From the NCBI GenBank assembly GCA_903772945.1, contig CAICTM010000208.1, positions 27,415 through 91,414 of the forward strand: 64,000 nucleotides of DNA, written 5' to 3'. Positions 54,531-64,000 of the stretch are shown in pieces. The position numbers were made by a program, and so were the translations under genes. Under the pieces are notes generated by a model. It ran no database searches. It was not told the DNA's origin and saw only the letters and a program-made list of their open reading frames with translations. The first letter of the stretch is position 1, and each line of letters opens with the position of its first letter. The DNA comes from Seminavis robusta (taxonomy: Eukaryota > Bacillariophyta > Bacillariophyceae > Naviculales > Naviculaceae).

Positions 54531-54826
54531 TCATATTGCTAATAGCTACTGGGAAGGAGATATGATACTTTGAAGGCTACATGATCACTGTGTAATGTGC
54601 ATTGCGCTAATAATAGCTCCATTTTAGTCTAACGAAGTGGTTTTGACACCAAATACAAGGAGCTTTCCTTTTAAAAAGAACAATTCAGTATCCAGGAAAC
54701 AGGAAACTTGACCGGGTGATCCTTGTCTTTGCAACACGAATCTTGGGAAAATCTAAAAGCGTGGACCCAGGGAGCAATTTCAAACTGCCCCCTCTCCAAC
54801 GCAGGGAAGTCAATTGTCGTCGCAAC
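54531..54826. other. Spacer and 3' region of the coiled-coil gene
   Basis: The CAATTTCAAACTGCCCCCTC segment at about 54776 matches CAATTTCAAATTATCCCTCT at about 60526 downstream of the paralog, so the duplication includes the 3' UTR. Confidence 0.55.
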
Positions 54827-55405
54827 TTAGCTGAGCGCTGCAGTCTTCTCAACTTTGGCAATCAAATCCTTGTCGTTGCACTCTTTTTTCAACATGGCAA
54901 CAACCAGCTTGGTGGCTTTGACAAAATCTTCTTTGGTTTTGGTTTCACCAGCCAAGTAGGCCTGGCGATTCTTGATATCTCTAACGAACTGTTTGTTCTG
55001 GCGATTAAACTGGTTCGTAGTATCTTCCAACTGTGAGGAAGCACTCATGTCATTCATGGCCACATCATTCTCTTCTTTGGTGATCCTCATATCCCGATCT
55101 GTGGCCATCTCCAGTTTGTCCATTTGGGCTCTGGCCCTTGCTTGGCAGTCCTCAGAGAGCTTCCAGGCATCATCAGTCAGCTTGTCTGATGACTGCTTTT
55201 TGCGCCATTCACTCTTGCCAATGATGTCAAGGATTTGAAACATGGCTGTTTGAGCCTCAAGGCGCTGGTCTGCCATATCCAAGTACACTTTCTGTGCCTC
55301 ATCACGTTGGTTCCTCAGCAATTTGTTCTTTTCCACTTCATCATCGTATTCCTCCCTCAACGATCTGTCCATTCCACGGCGACCGGAACTTTCATCCATC
55401 ATCAT
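54827..55405 (-). CDS. Small coiled-coil protein, tandem paralog 1
   Basis: The ATG at 55405 gives 192 aa beginning MMMDESSGRRGMDRSLREEY; the frame is open further upstream, but that extension lacks a counterpart in the paralog and is poor in coding look. The protein is almost wholly helical and charged. The blocks FQILDIIGKSEWRKKQ, DDAWKLSEDCQARA, NDMSAS and EDTTNQ are shared with the gene at 60588-61172. There is no signal peptide or membrane segment. No family is recognised; a filament or scaffold component is possible. Confidence 0.7.
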   Translation of the reverse strand: MMMDESSGRRGMDRSLREEYDDEVEKNKLLRNQRDEAQKVYLDMADQRLEAQTAMFQILDIIGKSEWRKKQSSDKLTDDAWKLSEDCQARARAQMDKLEMATDRDMRITKEENDVAMNDMSASSQLEDTTNQFNRQNKQFVRDIKNRQAYLAGETKTKEDFVKATKLVVAMLKKECNDKDLIAKVEKTAALS

Positions 55406-57152
55406 CTTTTGGGTTTGCTCGCTATTAATAGTAGAGTAGTCAAGTACGTGTAGAGGGTTCTTCCTTCCCAATGAGGAGACTCGGTTTTTGTGTGAGTTGA
55501 GTTGCTGACAGAAAAGAATAAAGAATGGAAAAAATGATGGTCCACTGGATCGCTCGAAGAAATCTTGGCGGTGTCTTGCTCTTAATTCCCGTCGGGATCC
55601 GCGATCCCTAAATGAACCAGTGAACGGTGATGTGAGTTTCACGCACGATGATCCCGCAAGTACCGGTATCTTTCCTCTGGTTGGCTCTGCCGGCAACTCC
55701 AGCACGAGCTTGTGGTTGCTTGTTGGAGCTAAGCAGTGCACCCCACCTTGTGCTAAAAGCTCCTACAAAACGGGTTGGCCACTTCTTCGTTCTACTGGTA
55801 CCACGCATGGCCCACCCGGCCTTCATCTGCTTTCCTCTTTTGGTGTCGGTATTCTATTGAGCTAGCTACTAGTACTAGCTTGTCCTGGACGGTCTTTCTC
55901 TCGTGGACCCCAAACGTTACATGGTAATAGTTCCTCAGGGATTTTGTTTCTTGTGTGCATTTATTTGTCATTTGCACTGGTACCAGGTATTTGCTTAGCT
56001 GTGGTCTCCTTGCCTCCAGCACAACCTGATACTTGTAGTACTGGCACTCCGGATGATACCAGTACTAGTACTGGGACACTGAGGAAAGAACTACCGGTGC
56101 CTGTTTCGCCCATAGAAAGGATGAATTGCGTAGCTATTGCCTTTTGGTACGAATTGATTTGCTTTCAACTTAGAATCTCCCACACATTGTATCCAAGCAA
56201 AAATTAGCACCCTCTGTACTATCTATGTGATGCGGAAGAATGCGTGAGTTGCTGACTGCCCACCCAGATCCGGCTTACCTCTTCACGAGTCATTCGAGTC
56301 AGTGTCGAGTCTCGGCCGAGTCGAGTCGAGTCGAGTCAGTGTCGCATGTTAACGAAGCATGTTTGGTCGCTCTGCTGGCTGTTTTCGGACTTAAAAGGGA
56401 CGACGGCACATCAAGCACTAGCCAGTATGGCATACCGGTAACCAAGTTCATGTAGAAAGCCTCGGGTCTTGGCCATTAGCGGCTTGAATGGTATGCGAGC
56501 GGCGTTTGGAAGAAATAGAGGAAGACGGCGGAGGCAGCAGTCGTAGTCACGTTCATTTGCAAATTTGCAATCAAGTTACATGTACCGTATTACCAATATA
56601 CAACTGTAGTCACATGATAGAGGGTATCAGTCTTAGGGGAGTTGTATCGACTGGTGGGACTTACCTCGTAGTGATAGTAGTGAGTTCGCCCCCACTTAGG
56701 CTTTTAAGTATGGGTATCCTTTATTGGGGTATGGTAATACAATAAGACTTTTGAGGGTATTTCGCCGGGGAAAACCAGTCATTTGAGGGTATCCAATGCT
56801 ACTGAAAATCGCATTGGTAGTTGCATCGGCAACCCAAAATACAACTTTTTGCCTAAGTATCTTTTTGGCAATCGTGCATAAAATACAACCCAGTCACACA
56901 AAATCGAACTCATCGTTCCGCGAAACTCAAAGACTTAACGATCCGGAACCTCTGTCATAGCACAAAGTGAGGGTAAACCTCCCAAGATCCGCTCGATCCA
57001 ACTGCCGTATCCCGTAGTACACAGATTTACATGCCGACTTGGCCGTTGGATTGGAGGCTGGAAGGAGTACCTCCGATCGATATCATTCTTCATAAATTTG
57101 GAGATCGCTACTTGATAAGCGAAAGCTCTTGCTATTTTGTTACCGAAGCAAG
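55406..57152. other. Intergenic with GTCGA microsatellite
   Basis: A GAGTC/GTCGA repeat lies at about 56312-56338. ACTAGTACTAGTACTGG-type palindromic tracts occur at 55865-55880 and 56060-56080. No gene is supported; it may include the 5' flank of the inserted Crypton. Confidence 0.5.
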
Positions 57153-57198
57153 TCGCTCTTTTGTTAACTCGCTCTTTTGTTACTCGCTCTTTTGTTAC
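57153..57198 (+). repeat. Three tandem copies of TCGCTCTTTTGTTAC
   Basis: Units are at 57153-57168 (one extra A), 57169-57183 and 57184-57198, the last ending 8 bp before the ATG of the Crypton remnant. A degenerate fourth copy (CTCTTGCTATTTTGTTAC) lies at about 57125. Confidence 0.8.
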
Positions 57199-57206
57199 AA
57201 CCTACA

Positions 57207-59480
57207 ATGGCGAGGAAGCGCAAGTCACTTGATCAGCAGTACCGGCCAGCCTTGCCAGGTTTATGGTTGGAAGCAGGCCGGCAGCACATAGATAGCAAGA
57301 GGACTTTACACAGGTACGTTGCTTCCTGCTTCCCTCCTTCGCCAAATCTGTCATTTCGGTCGCTCCACGATTCTGCCGCTCACTCACACCATGGTTGCTT
57401 TCTTCATTTTTCTAGGACCAGCTCCTTGCCATTACACCACTGATGTCGCCCGGTTCATGAACTTCCTTGCTATGGGAAGACCAACCCTGGTCCCAATGAT
57501 CGTCCCACCCAAAAGAGATCTTCCACTCTTGAACAGTACAAGAAGGCCATCAGCCACTTCCATCCAACAGGCATGCACCATGGGCGGTTGGTCCGAATGT
57601 TGGGAATCCAACTCGCTCCACGAACGTCAATGAAGTGATCAAAGCTGTGAAGAAGGCGGAGGTCAGGAAGCAGGAAGGAAATCCAATGTCAAGCGAGATC
57701 TCAAGCTTCGAGAATTCCGCAAGACCATTCGGATCCTGGAGCGTGATGGAGGTGCCAACATTGACCTCACGATCAAGACTCCAACATGATGAAGGTTCAG
57801 TTCCACATGATTGGTCGAACTGATGATCTGACGAACATGGAGACATTGGACTTCCGAAGCCACGCCAAGTTTCCAAACATCGCTCTCCAAACCAGGTATC
57901 CTGGAGCAAGAACGTCCAGGAGGAGCGCGATTGTCCTGACCAAATTTTGCTGGGTGCCGCTGACCCTGACTTTTGCGTCCTGATTGCCTTGGCTATTTGG
58001 ATCGAGACTCGGCTTGAGAGGGGACACGGTGATTCCAAGTTTCTGTTTGGCCATTACCGTGTCGACGATGAAGAAGCGTTCCTTGCCGCCATTGAGGCTC
58101 TGGACAACGACGAAGAGCTCGACGAGACCAACATTGAGACGGAGCCAGATCGAGTCACGCCTGGTACCAACGCGTCTTGAAGAAGGCTTGGAAAGACCCT
58201 GAGTTCGTGTAGCTGGCCAAGCAAGTGCAGGGTAGCCTTGGTACCCACAGTCTTCGAAAGCTGCCTCCAACCTATGCAGCGAGTGTGGCATCACCCAAGC
58301 CGAGAATGAGGCTCGTGGTCGCTGGAAGGGCGAGAAGAATGGCCATATTGTCCATGTCTACATTGGACTGGAACAATTGCCGACCGACGCCAAGGTTGCG
58401 GGAACTCTTGCTGTTGGAGGCCCCGTCAAGTACTCGATCAAGATTGACAGCGGTGTTGATCATGGGTTCATTGGCGAGCATGTCTGTCCTTCCCTTTGTG
58501 ACTTCTTTGCCGACGACCCATCCAACAACCTACCGATGGTGCTTGGTCCAGCTTGCTTTGGGCTGCGATGGAACCTGGCTTGGAGCATATGATGCCGGCA
58601 GACATTCGCAACCGCATCCAGACCGAGTATGCCCAGCTTCGGACCACTTTGGATGAGGATCCTGGGGCCGACTACAACCCAGTCGCCAAGATCCCTCTGA
58701 CAATCTACAAGGTAGCCAATGCATTGCACATTACTGAGTTGGCTCCCACCGCCCAGGTCCAAGCTGGTGCTGAGCCCTTGGTTGGAGGTGCTCCTGGTGG
58801 TGTAACATGGAACAGCTCAACCAATTGCTTGCTCTTCAACACAGACTCAGCAGGCAATCGAGGAGGCCCAGCAGATTCTTGCACAGGACATCAGCTCCTT
58901 GAGGGGCTATGTTTCGACCAACATGGCCATCGTGAACAAGAACATTGGGAGGATCAACCACTTCAGTTGATCGCGAGGGGTGGCGGTGCTCCAAGGCTTC
59001 CGCTTCCTGGTGCGGCTGGCGTTGGTGGTGGTGCTGCTGCAGCGGGCGTTGGTGGTGGAGCCGGCGGCGGTGGTGCTGCTGCAGCGGGCGGAGGACTTCC
59101 CCCACCACCACCACCGAGTCCTGGGCGTTTGGCCCGTCCTCCTGCCGCAAGGGCCCCTACACCCGCTACCCTGCCAGCCCAGCTTTCGAAGAAGCCTTTC
59201 AACCTCTACGAGCTGTGGACGAGTGGATCAAGGGCCTGAATGGCAACAAGGCCGCATGCGAGTTTACTGCTCGTGAGCGCGGCCGCGTCAAGGACAAGTT
59301 CTGCCGCCGCAAGCATGTGTGGGACTGTGTTATTCGGTTGATGGCCAAGGGCTTTGATTGGAGGGCTGCGGTCGACCGCATCTATGCACCTACGGGTGGC
59401 TTACGGTCACCCAGATCATCAACAAGTTCAAGCACGACAAGAAGAATCAGCCCACCGGCATCCACCCACGCTTGCGTTGA
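57207..59480 (+). mobile_element. Degraded Crypton-type tyrosine-recombinase element
   Basis: The remnant starts at ATG 57207 (MARKRKSLDQQYRPALPGLW) with a plausible GTACGT donor at 57314. It then shows, over several frames, EQYKKAISHFHPTGMHHGRL, KRDLKLREFRKTIRILERDG, VQFHMIGRTDDLTN, SWSKNVQEERDCPDQILLGA and DPDFCVLIALAIWIE. Next come LGTHSLRK, GRWKGEKNGHIVHVYI, a Gly/Ala then Pro-rich linker, and a C-terminal basic domain (LWDEWIKGLNG..., KDKFCRRKHVWDCVIRLM) resembling GCR1_C. The R...H-x-x-R...GRWK...Y order fits the tyrosine recombinase active site of Cryptons. There are at least six frame changes plus stops near 57600 and 57788, so it is inactive. No reverse transcriptase is seen. Confidence 0.75.
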
Positions 59481-60587
59481 GCGAACTGCCTTGGTGGTGG
59501 CACCCAGCCTACAGCGCGATCCTGCTGTAGGCATAGCAAAAACAAATTTTATATGTTTCATTTTAGTTTTAAGAATTTTTTGTGGTTACTGGTTTTCTTG
59601 TTGTGTTTTTGTTATCTTGTTTATGATCTGAGCGAGTTTGTCTTTGCCGTTCGTGGACTTCGTTCCCAGGACTTTGCGAGTTTCGAGCGACTTGCGATCT
59701 TTTGCTTGGATTGACTTCTTCTTCTTCTTGGAGCGAAATCGAGATTCCGTTGACTTAAAGATTCCGTTCCAGCTTGTATGCAGGATTCCGTCCTTCGTTT
59801 ATACCAGTATCGATGTTCCAGTGAGCGAGCAGGTTGGAAGGTCGAGAAAGGTAGAAACACCCACAAACATAAGGAAAGACAGGGTAACACGTAGAGCCTG
59901 GTACTCCATGTACACGGTTGTATTCCCAGTTTCAAGGGGGGCAGATACCTTTACCGTATCAAACAGTACCTTTAGTTTCTGCGTTGGGCGGGAAATGGGC
60001 CGGGAGGTTCAAGCACTTCTAAGAATACAAATGTTTTTAAAAAGTGCACCCTGTTGTAGTAGCTGTTGACTGTCGAGAAAGTTCGAAAAGCAGCAGTAAA
60101 GGAGGCATCCTTGGAAAAAGGTTGAGTGAGCTGGCCATGCGCAAATCTCATTATCATAACAATACATCCGCTATCCACTCACCCTCGCAGGATTTCTGCT
60201 TGCTACCATAGAGGGAGGTAGTAAGGCAGGTGCGGCGGCAGTCTCATCCAGGAATTGCTGGGTTCTTCGTTCTTCAAACGTCGTTCTAGAAGCAAAATCA
60301 GCACTCCGTGGGTTGTAATGCTACTAATACTATTAATAATACATTTTTAAAATCTCAGCCGTGCAAGAAAATCAAACTTCTAAAGGAAACCAAACTGAAA
60401 GAGGTTTTCTGGCATGCGCAACTGATTTCAAAGGCTCACAGCACCCAGGATCCATCCAGGACAACAGTTGCACTTTCATGCAACCACATGCAACATCCAT
60501 CTTTGCTGACAAATGAACCAGGAACAATTTCAAATTATCCCTCTCCATTAAGCTAGCGAATTGTTGATTGTTGGTGGTACTAGCTGC
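59481..60587. other. Intergenic, probable 3' flank of the Crypton
   Basis: T-rich at 59540-59625. No gene supported. From about 60350 the sequence is the 3' flank of the coiled-coil paralog 2. Confidence 0.5.
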
Positions 60588-61172
60588 TCAGCTGAACCCA
60601 GCTGTTTTCTTCACTTTCTTGATGAGATCCTTGTCATCACACTCTTTGTTCAACATCGCAATGACCTTCTTCGTGGCTTTCACAACGTCCTCTTTGGTTT
60701 TGGATTCAAAATCCAAGTAGTTCTGACGGTTGTTGATATCACGCTTCAATTGTTTGATTTGACGGAGATACTGGTTTGTGGTGTCTTCCCATTGACAAGA
60801 AGCGCTCATGTCGTTCATTGCTTCTTCATTCTCTGCTTTGCTGGCCATCATCTCACGATGAGTGGCTGCCTCCAGTTTGTCCAGTTGAGTTTTGGCTCTT
60901 GCTTGACATTCCTCGGAAAGCTTCCATGCATCATCAGCCAGTTTGTCTGCTTTCTGTTGCTTGCGCCATTCACTCTTCCCAATGATGTCAAGGATTTGAA
61001 ACAAGGCACTCATTGCATCAATGCGCTCATCGGACTTCTCTGTGTAATCCTTTTGTACGTCATCCAGTTGACTCTTCAACTTGTCGAACTCGGCCTTTGC
61101 TTCATCGAGCTCCTCCCTCACGGACTTGTCCATTCCTGAACGACGTCTAGAGCTGCTATCCATCATCATCAT
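60588..61172 (-). CDS. Small coiled-coil protein, tandem paralog 2
   Basis: This is a 194-aa ORF starting MMMMDSSSRRRSGMDKSVRE. It is helical and strongly charged throughout. It shares FQILDIIGKSEWRKQQ, DDAWKLSEECQARA, NDMSAS, EDTTNQ and the C-terminal KECDDKDLIKKVKKTAG with paralog 1 (KECNDKDLIAKVEKTAA). The start agrees with the paralog, which supports both starts. The two copies lie in the same direction about 5.2 kb apart with the Crypton remnant between them, so the tandem duplication may have been split by the insertion. Confidence 0.75.
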   Translation of the reverse strand: MMMMDSSSRRRSGMDKSVREELDEAKAEFDKLKSQLDDVQKDYTEKSDERIDAMSALFQILDIIGKSEWRKQQKADKLADDAWKLSEECQARAKTQLDKLEAATHREMMASKAENEEAMNDMSASCQWEDTTNQYLRQIKQLKRDINNRQNYLDFESKTKEDVVKATKKVIAMLNKECDDKDLIKKVKKTAGFS

Positions 61173-62863
61173 ATTGTGTAGTATAGGTATTCCTTGTTCC
61201 TTGGCTTTTTGAAAGAGCTTTTTGTGTTGTTGTTAGTTTTGTGCTTGCTTCACAGAGTTTGGTATTTCATGACAATGTTCTGAATTGAATCGAATCGCCT
61301 CATCAGCTCTTGGATCTTGGAGGGTCCTTGGATGCTCTTGGAAGTATCTTGGTGCTTAATTCTTCGCTTGCACCCAAAAACCAGTTTTTAAATGACTGTC
61401 ACACACTAGCTAGCTAGTACGGTAGCTACTAGGCAGGTAGCCAGTGACCAGTAAAGCCAGTCCTGGCCGTGCTTTTGGGTTTGATCATGATACGTGTCTA
61501 TCCATGGTTGAACGGGTGCCGCTGATAAAGTCGTAATTGCTCTCTGGCTACTAGCTAGCTAGCAGATAGAGGAGAGGTAATGGTGCGGTACCGGTGGCAC
61601 TACGGGCACGATGTTTCCTGGGATCGATCTTGGAGCGGGTACTCGTACCCATTTGCTCTTACGGGAAATGGCACTGGGAATCCAATCATCCAGTAGATCC
61701 TTAGGTTCTTCCCTACGGTAACATGGTGCCCTCGCTCTTTTACTCGTCCCTTGTTCCTTCCAACGAATTGCGACCGGCTTTGCGAACAACTTGCTTTACT
61801 GTACTAGAAATTTGCCTCTGCTTGGCTGCACTGCGGTCAGTGAGTCGAGTCTGCGTCTCATACCGCATGTTGTATTTTTTAATGCATTCAATCTTTGGGC
61901 TCCAGATGGCCTGCCTTTGGAACGCGTCAGCTATCAACGAGCGCATCATAGAAACTTCATAATAGTAGTGTAGATAGAGACCAGATGAGGATGCATGGCA
62001 CGTAGACTACATGTACCCTACCGTACCGTACTGGCAAAACAGCAAGCTGAGCAGCAACATATACTGGTACCGGTAGAGGAGCATTATGAACCAGTACCGT
62101 GCCGCAGTACGGTACCTTGGAGATCCTCCAGCCGTTCGTTGGACGTTTAATTCGTGAGGTCACCTCACGATTTAAACATAGAAGGGGGTCTGGGGGTGGC
62201 TCGTGCAATTTACTTTGGCTCTTTTGAATAGTGTCAAAGAGTACAAAAGCTGATTCTGCAATTAAGAGGCCTTCTTGAAGCCATTTCAGTGGGTTAAAGC
62301 ATGCACTAGTATTTATTAGGGATTGGGTAAAGGGAAATACTGCTGCCTACTTTAAACCATAACTGTTGGTTATGGTTTGAAGTGTACCAAGAGGACTAGA
62401 TGATTTAACACAAAGTTTCAGTAAAGATAGTAAGACATTCTAGATTAATTCAAGGATTTCTTAGGAATACAGAGGATTACAGAGGAGAAGCCTCGCTTAG
62501 AAATGTATAAGCCCTCCTCTTGAAGATGATAGAGGTGCAGCTGTGTCTGTTCAAGCTGGTTTGGAAACTGAACAAACCGGCCAGTCTGTATTTCTAACAG
62601 CTGGTCAGACCAGCAAAATACAGACCGGCCAACCTTAACGTTGCACATAAACGATTGTACTGGTCCGTACGGCTGGACTAATACGGTACAAGCAGTGGCT
62701 GCGGAATTAGATTTATTGCCACTCTATCAAGATGTTATTACTAGTACTCCTTTTGAAGAAGGCTCCACCATGACAAGCTCCTCTTGTTTGACCGGTAGGC
62801 TGAAAACAGCGGCAGGACGACGGATCGAGGGTACAAAAATCGTGAACGAAATCGTCTGCAAAA
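61173..62863. other. Intergenic, palindrome-rich
   Basis: CTAGCTAGCTAGTACGGTAG at about 61406-61425, another CTAGCTAGCTAG at 61552-61563, and ACCGGTACGGTACC-type tracts at 62020-62115. Several ORFs on both strands (61559-61962, 62641-62955) show no domain. Confidence 0.5.
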
Positions 62864-63112
62864 GCTTCAGGCTGGGACCTCAGCTTCAGGCTGGGACAAC
62901 AACTTCAGGCTGGGACAACAACTTCAGGCTGGGACCACAGCTTCAGGCTGGCTAGGACCACAGCTTCAAGCTGGGACAACAGCTTCAGGCTGGGACAACA
63001 GCTTCAGGCTGGGACAACAGCTTCAGGCTGGGACAACAGCTTCAGGCTGGCTGGGACCACAGCTTCAGGCTGGGACAACAGCTTCAGGCTGGGCTGGGAC
63101 AACAGCTTCAGC
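62864..63112 (+). repeat. 19-bp minisatellite
   Basis: About 12 tandem copies of GCTTCAGGCTGGGACAACA, with variants: A or G at the first base, CCACA for ACAACA, and three units lengthened by 4-5 bp (GGCTGGCTGGGAC, GGCTGGGCTGGGAC). The last partial unit ends in GCTTCAGCCG. The 19-bp period is not a multiple of three, so the overlapping ORF is unlikely to be a real protein. Confidence 0.9.
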
Positions 63113-64000
63113 CGATTCTTCACCGCATGATTAAAATTCCATCAGGCAGTTCCTGTATTTTGCGTGTGAATGCACTACGCTAAAAGCTAGTGTAAAGATC
63201 TTTCGAGTGTTTTGAGTTTGAGAGAATGAAAGTTATGAGAGAGATTAGAAAGCTATGAAAACTAATCAACGAGAGAGATCCACAATCAAACATCCGTTTC
63301 AAAGCAAACCGGAAATACTCAAGGAACGTCGCCACGACTTATCCAGAAAAACCGATAAGGAGAACACGGCACGTGTCCCTCATCAACACCATGTCAACGA
63401 TACTATGATGTTCATCAGTATCAGAACCGTTACGGTCACCAAACGCCAAAGGTCCTACCACACAGACCGAGTCATAACAATGGCACTGTACGGCTCCGAA
63501 CTACTACCGCCATAGCGGCACAGTCTACCAGACTTGGAACATAAGGTATTTTCACCCATACAAGGCCTGATCCCCTTGTAGGATGCCATCGTGGACGCAC
63601 ATGTCTACATCCAATCTCGGAAAGTGCCCCGCACTTTAATTCATATGTTCTCCTGTCCGACTGATGTTGTGCCTTCCGTGACCCTTGTCAGGGGGCGAAT
63701 GCAATACACGGCTCTTAGCCTTATTCGCGACTCGATCCTAGATGGGTTTGAGTTCGACTCATGACTGAGTCTTTCGTGAATAGTCATTGAGACAGGGTTC
63801 TCATGACCGCTAGTCATACTAGGTCGATGATGAAACATCGCGCTAGATATTTAGCTGGCGTGGAGAGATTCCACGTACTAGATAAATGCTAGACGAATCT
63901 TCCACGCGTTCCGTTTTTGGATCGTGGAGTGAGTAGGATCGCTACCGCAACCTACTCTATCACACTCTCAGTCTCCCGCGGGAGTTCAGATCTAAGATCC
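63113..64000. other. Unassigned right end
   Basis: The stretch from about 63540 has an LTR-like look (short inverted phrases, no ORF), but I see no terminal repeat pair or primer-binding site inside the window. No gene is supported. Confidence 0.3.

Noticed and set aside
58963-59202. Gly/Ala/Pro-rich minus-strand ORF
   Set aside because: Shadow of the Crypton linker.
62641-62955. 104-aa ORF entering the minisatellite
   Set aside because: The repeat period is 19 bp and shifts frame each unit; not protein-like.
63540-64000. Possible LTR
   Set aside because: No second copy, primer-binding site or terminal dinucleotides could be shown in the window.
1-64000. CRISPR arrays, bacterial operons, rRNA genes
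   Set aside because: None seen; the window has eukaryotic gene structure.

Overview
The window is eukaryotic nuclear DNA. Protein-coding genes lie on both strands and are separated by long non-coding stretches. Many genes are intronless; others carry short introns with clean GT..AG borders. The gene content best fits a stramenopile, most likely a pennate diatom. It includes a tandem glycine-betaine-type methyltransferase, a cysteine-rich 7TM receptor, HENGCPWD-type ankyrin repeats, a CRAL-TRIO-like protein, DUF285-repeat membrane proteins and a Crypton-type tyrosine-recombinase element. The non-coding DNA is full of short palindromic runs (CTAG, GTAC and ACCGGT tracts). The species assignment is inference.

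Region by region. 1-10.5 kb holds the 3' end of a NEDP1/SENP8-like deneddylase, an RG-rich ankyrin protein, a bacterial-looking transglutaminase-like protein, a small two-exon coiled-coil gene, a 12-exon EF-hand-like polytopic membrane protein, and an ankyrin pseudogene with three reading-frame breaks. 11-25 kb holds a 991-aa receptor-like 7TM protein, a long gene-poor stretch, the tandem-domain methyltransferase, and a head-to-head pair of diverged secreted paralogs. 26-37 kb holds an RVxF-motif (PP1-docking) protein, V-ATPase subunit E, a membrane-anchored protein with a PLC-type PH domain, and convergent to it a 1529-aa phosphoinositide phospholipase C. That PLC has about 680 residues of coiled coil between its X and Y halves.

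37-44 kb is an accessory zone. It has a frameshifted gene of unknown family, two unknown coding units, AT-rich degenerate repeats, GT-rich low-complexity DNA and a MITE-like element. 44-53 kb holds a DUF285 membrane protein, a CRAL-TRIO-like protein, a membrane-anchored ankyrin protein, and a SEC-C zinc-motif gene that runs into a broken methyltransferase. 53-64 kb is dominated by mobile-element debris: a transposase-like pseudogene with a second copy of its C-terminal end, and a degraded Crypton. The Crypton lies between two tandem paralogs of a small coiled-coil protein. A 19-bp minisatellite follows.

The genes do not form one pathway. The most coherent functional cluster is the PLC beside the membrane-anchored PLC-type PH-domain protein, with a GPCR-like receptor elsewhere in the window. 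The betaine-type methyltransferase points to osmolyte synthesis in a saline habitat. Exon borders were read by eye from splice consensus and phase, and none is supported by transcripts here.
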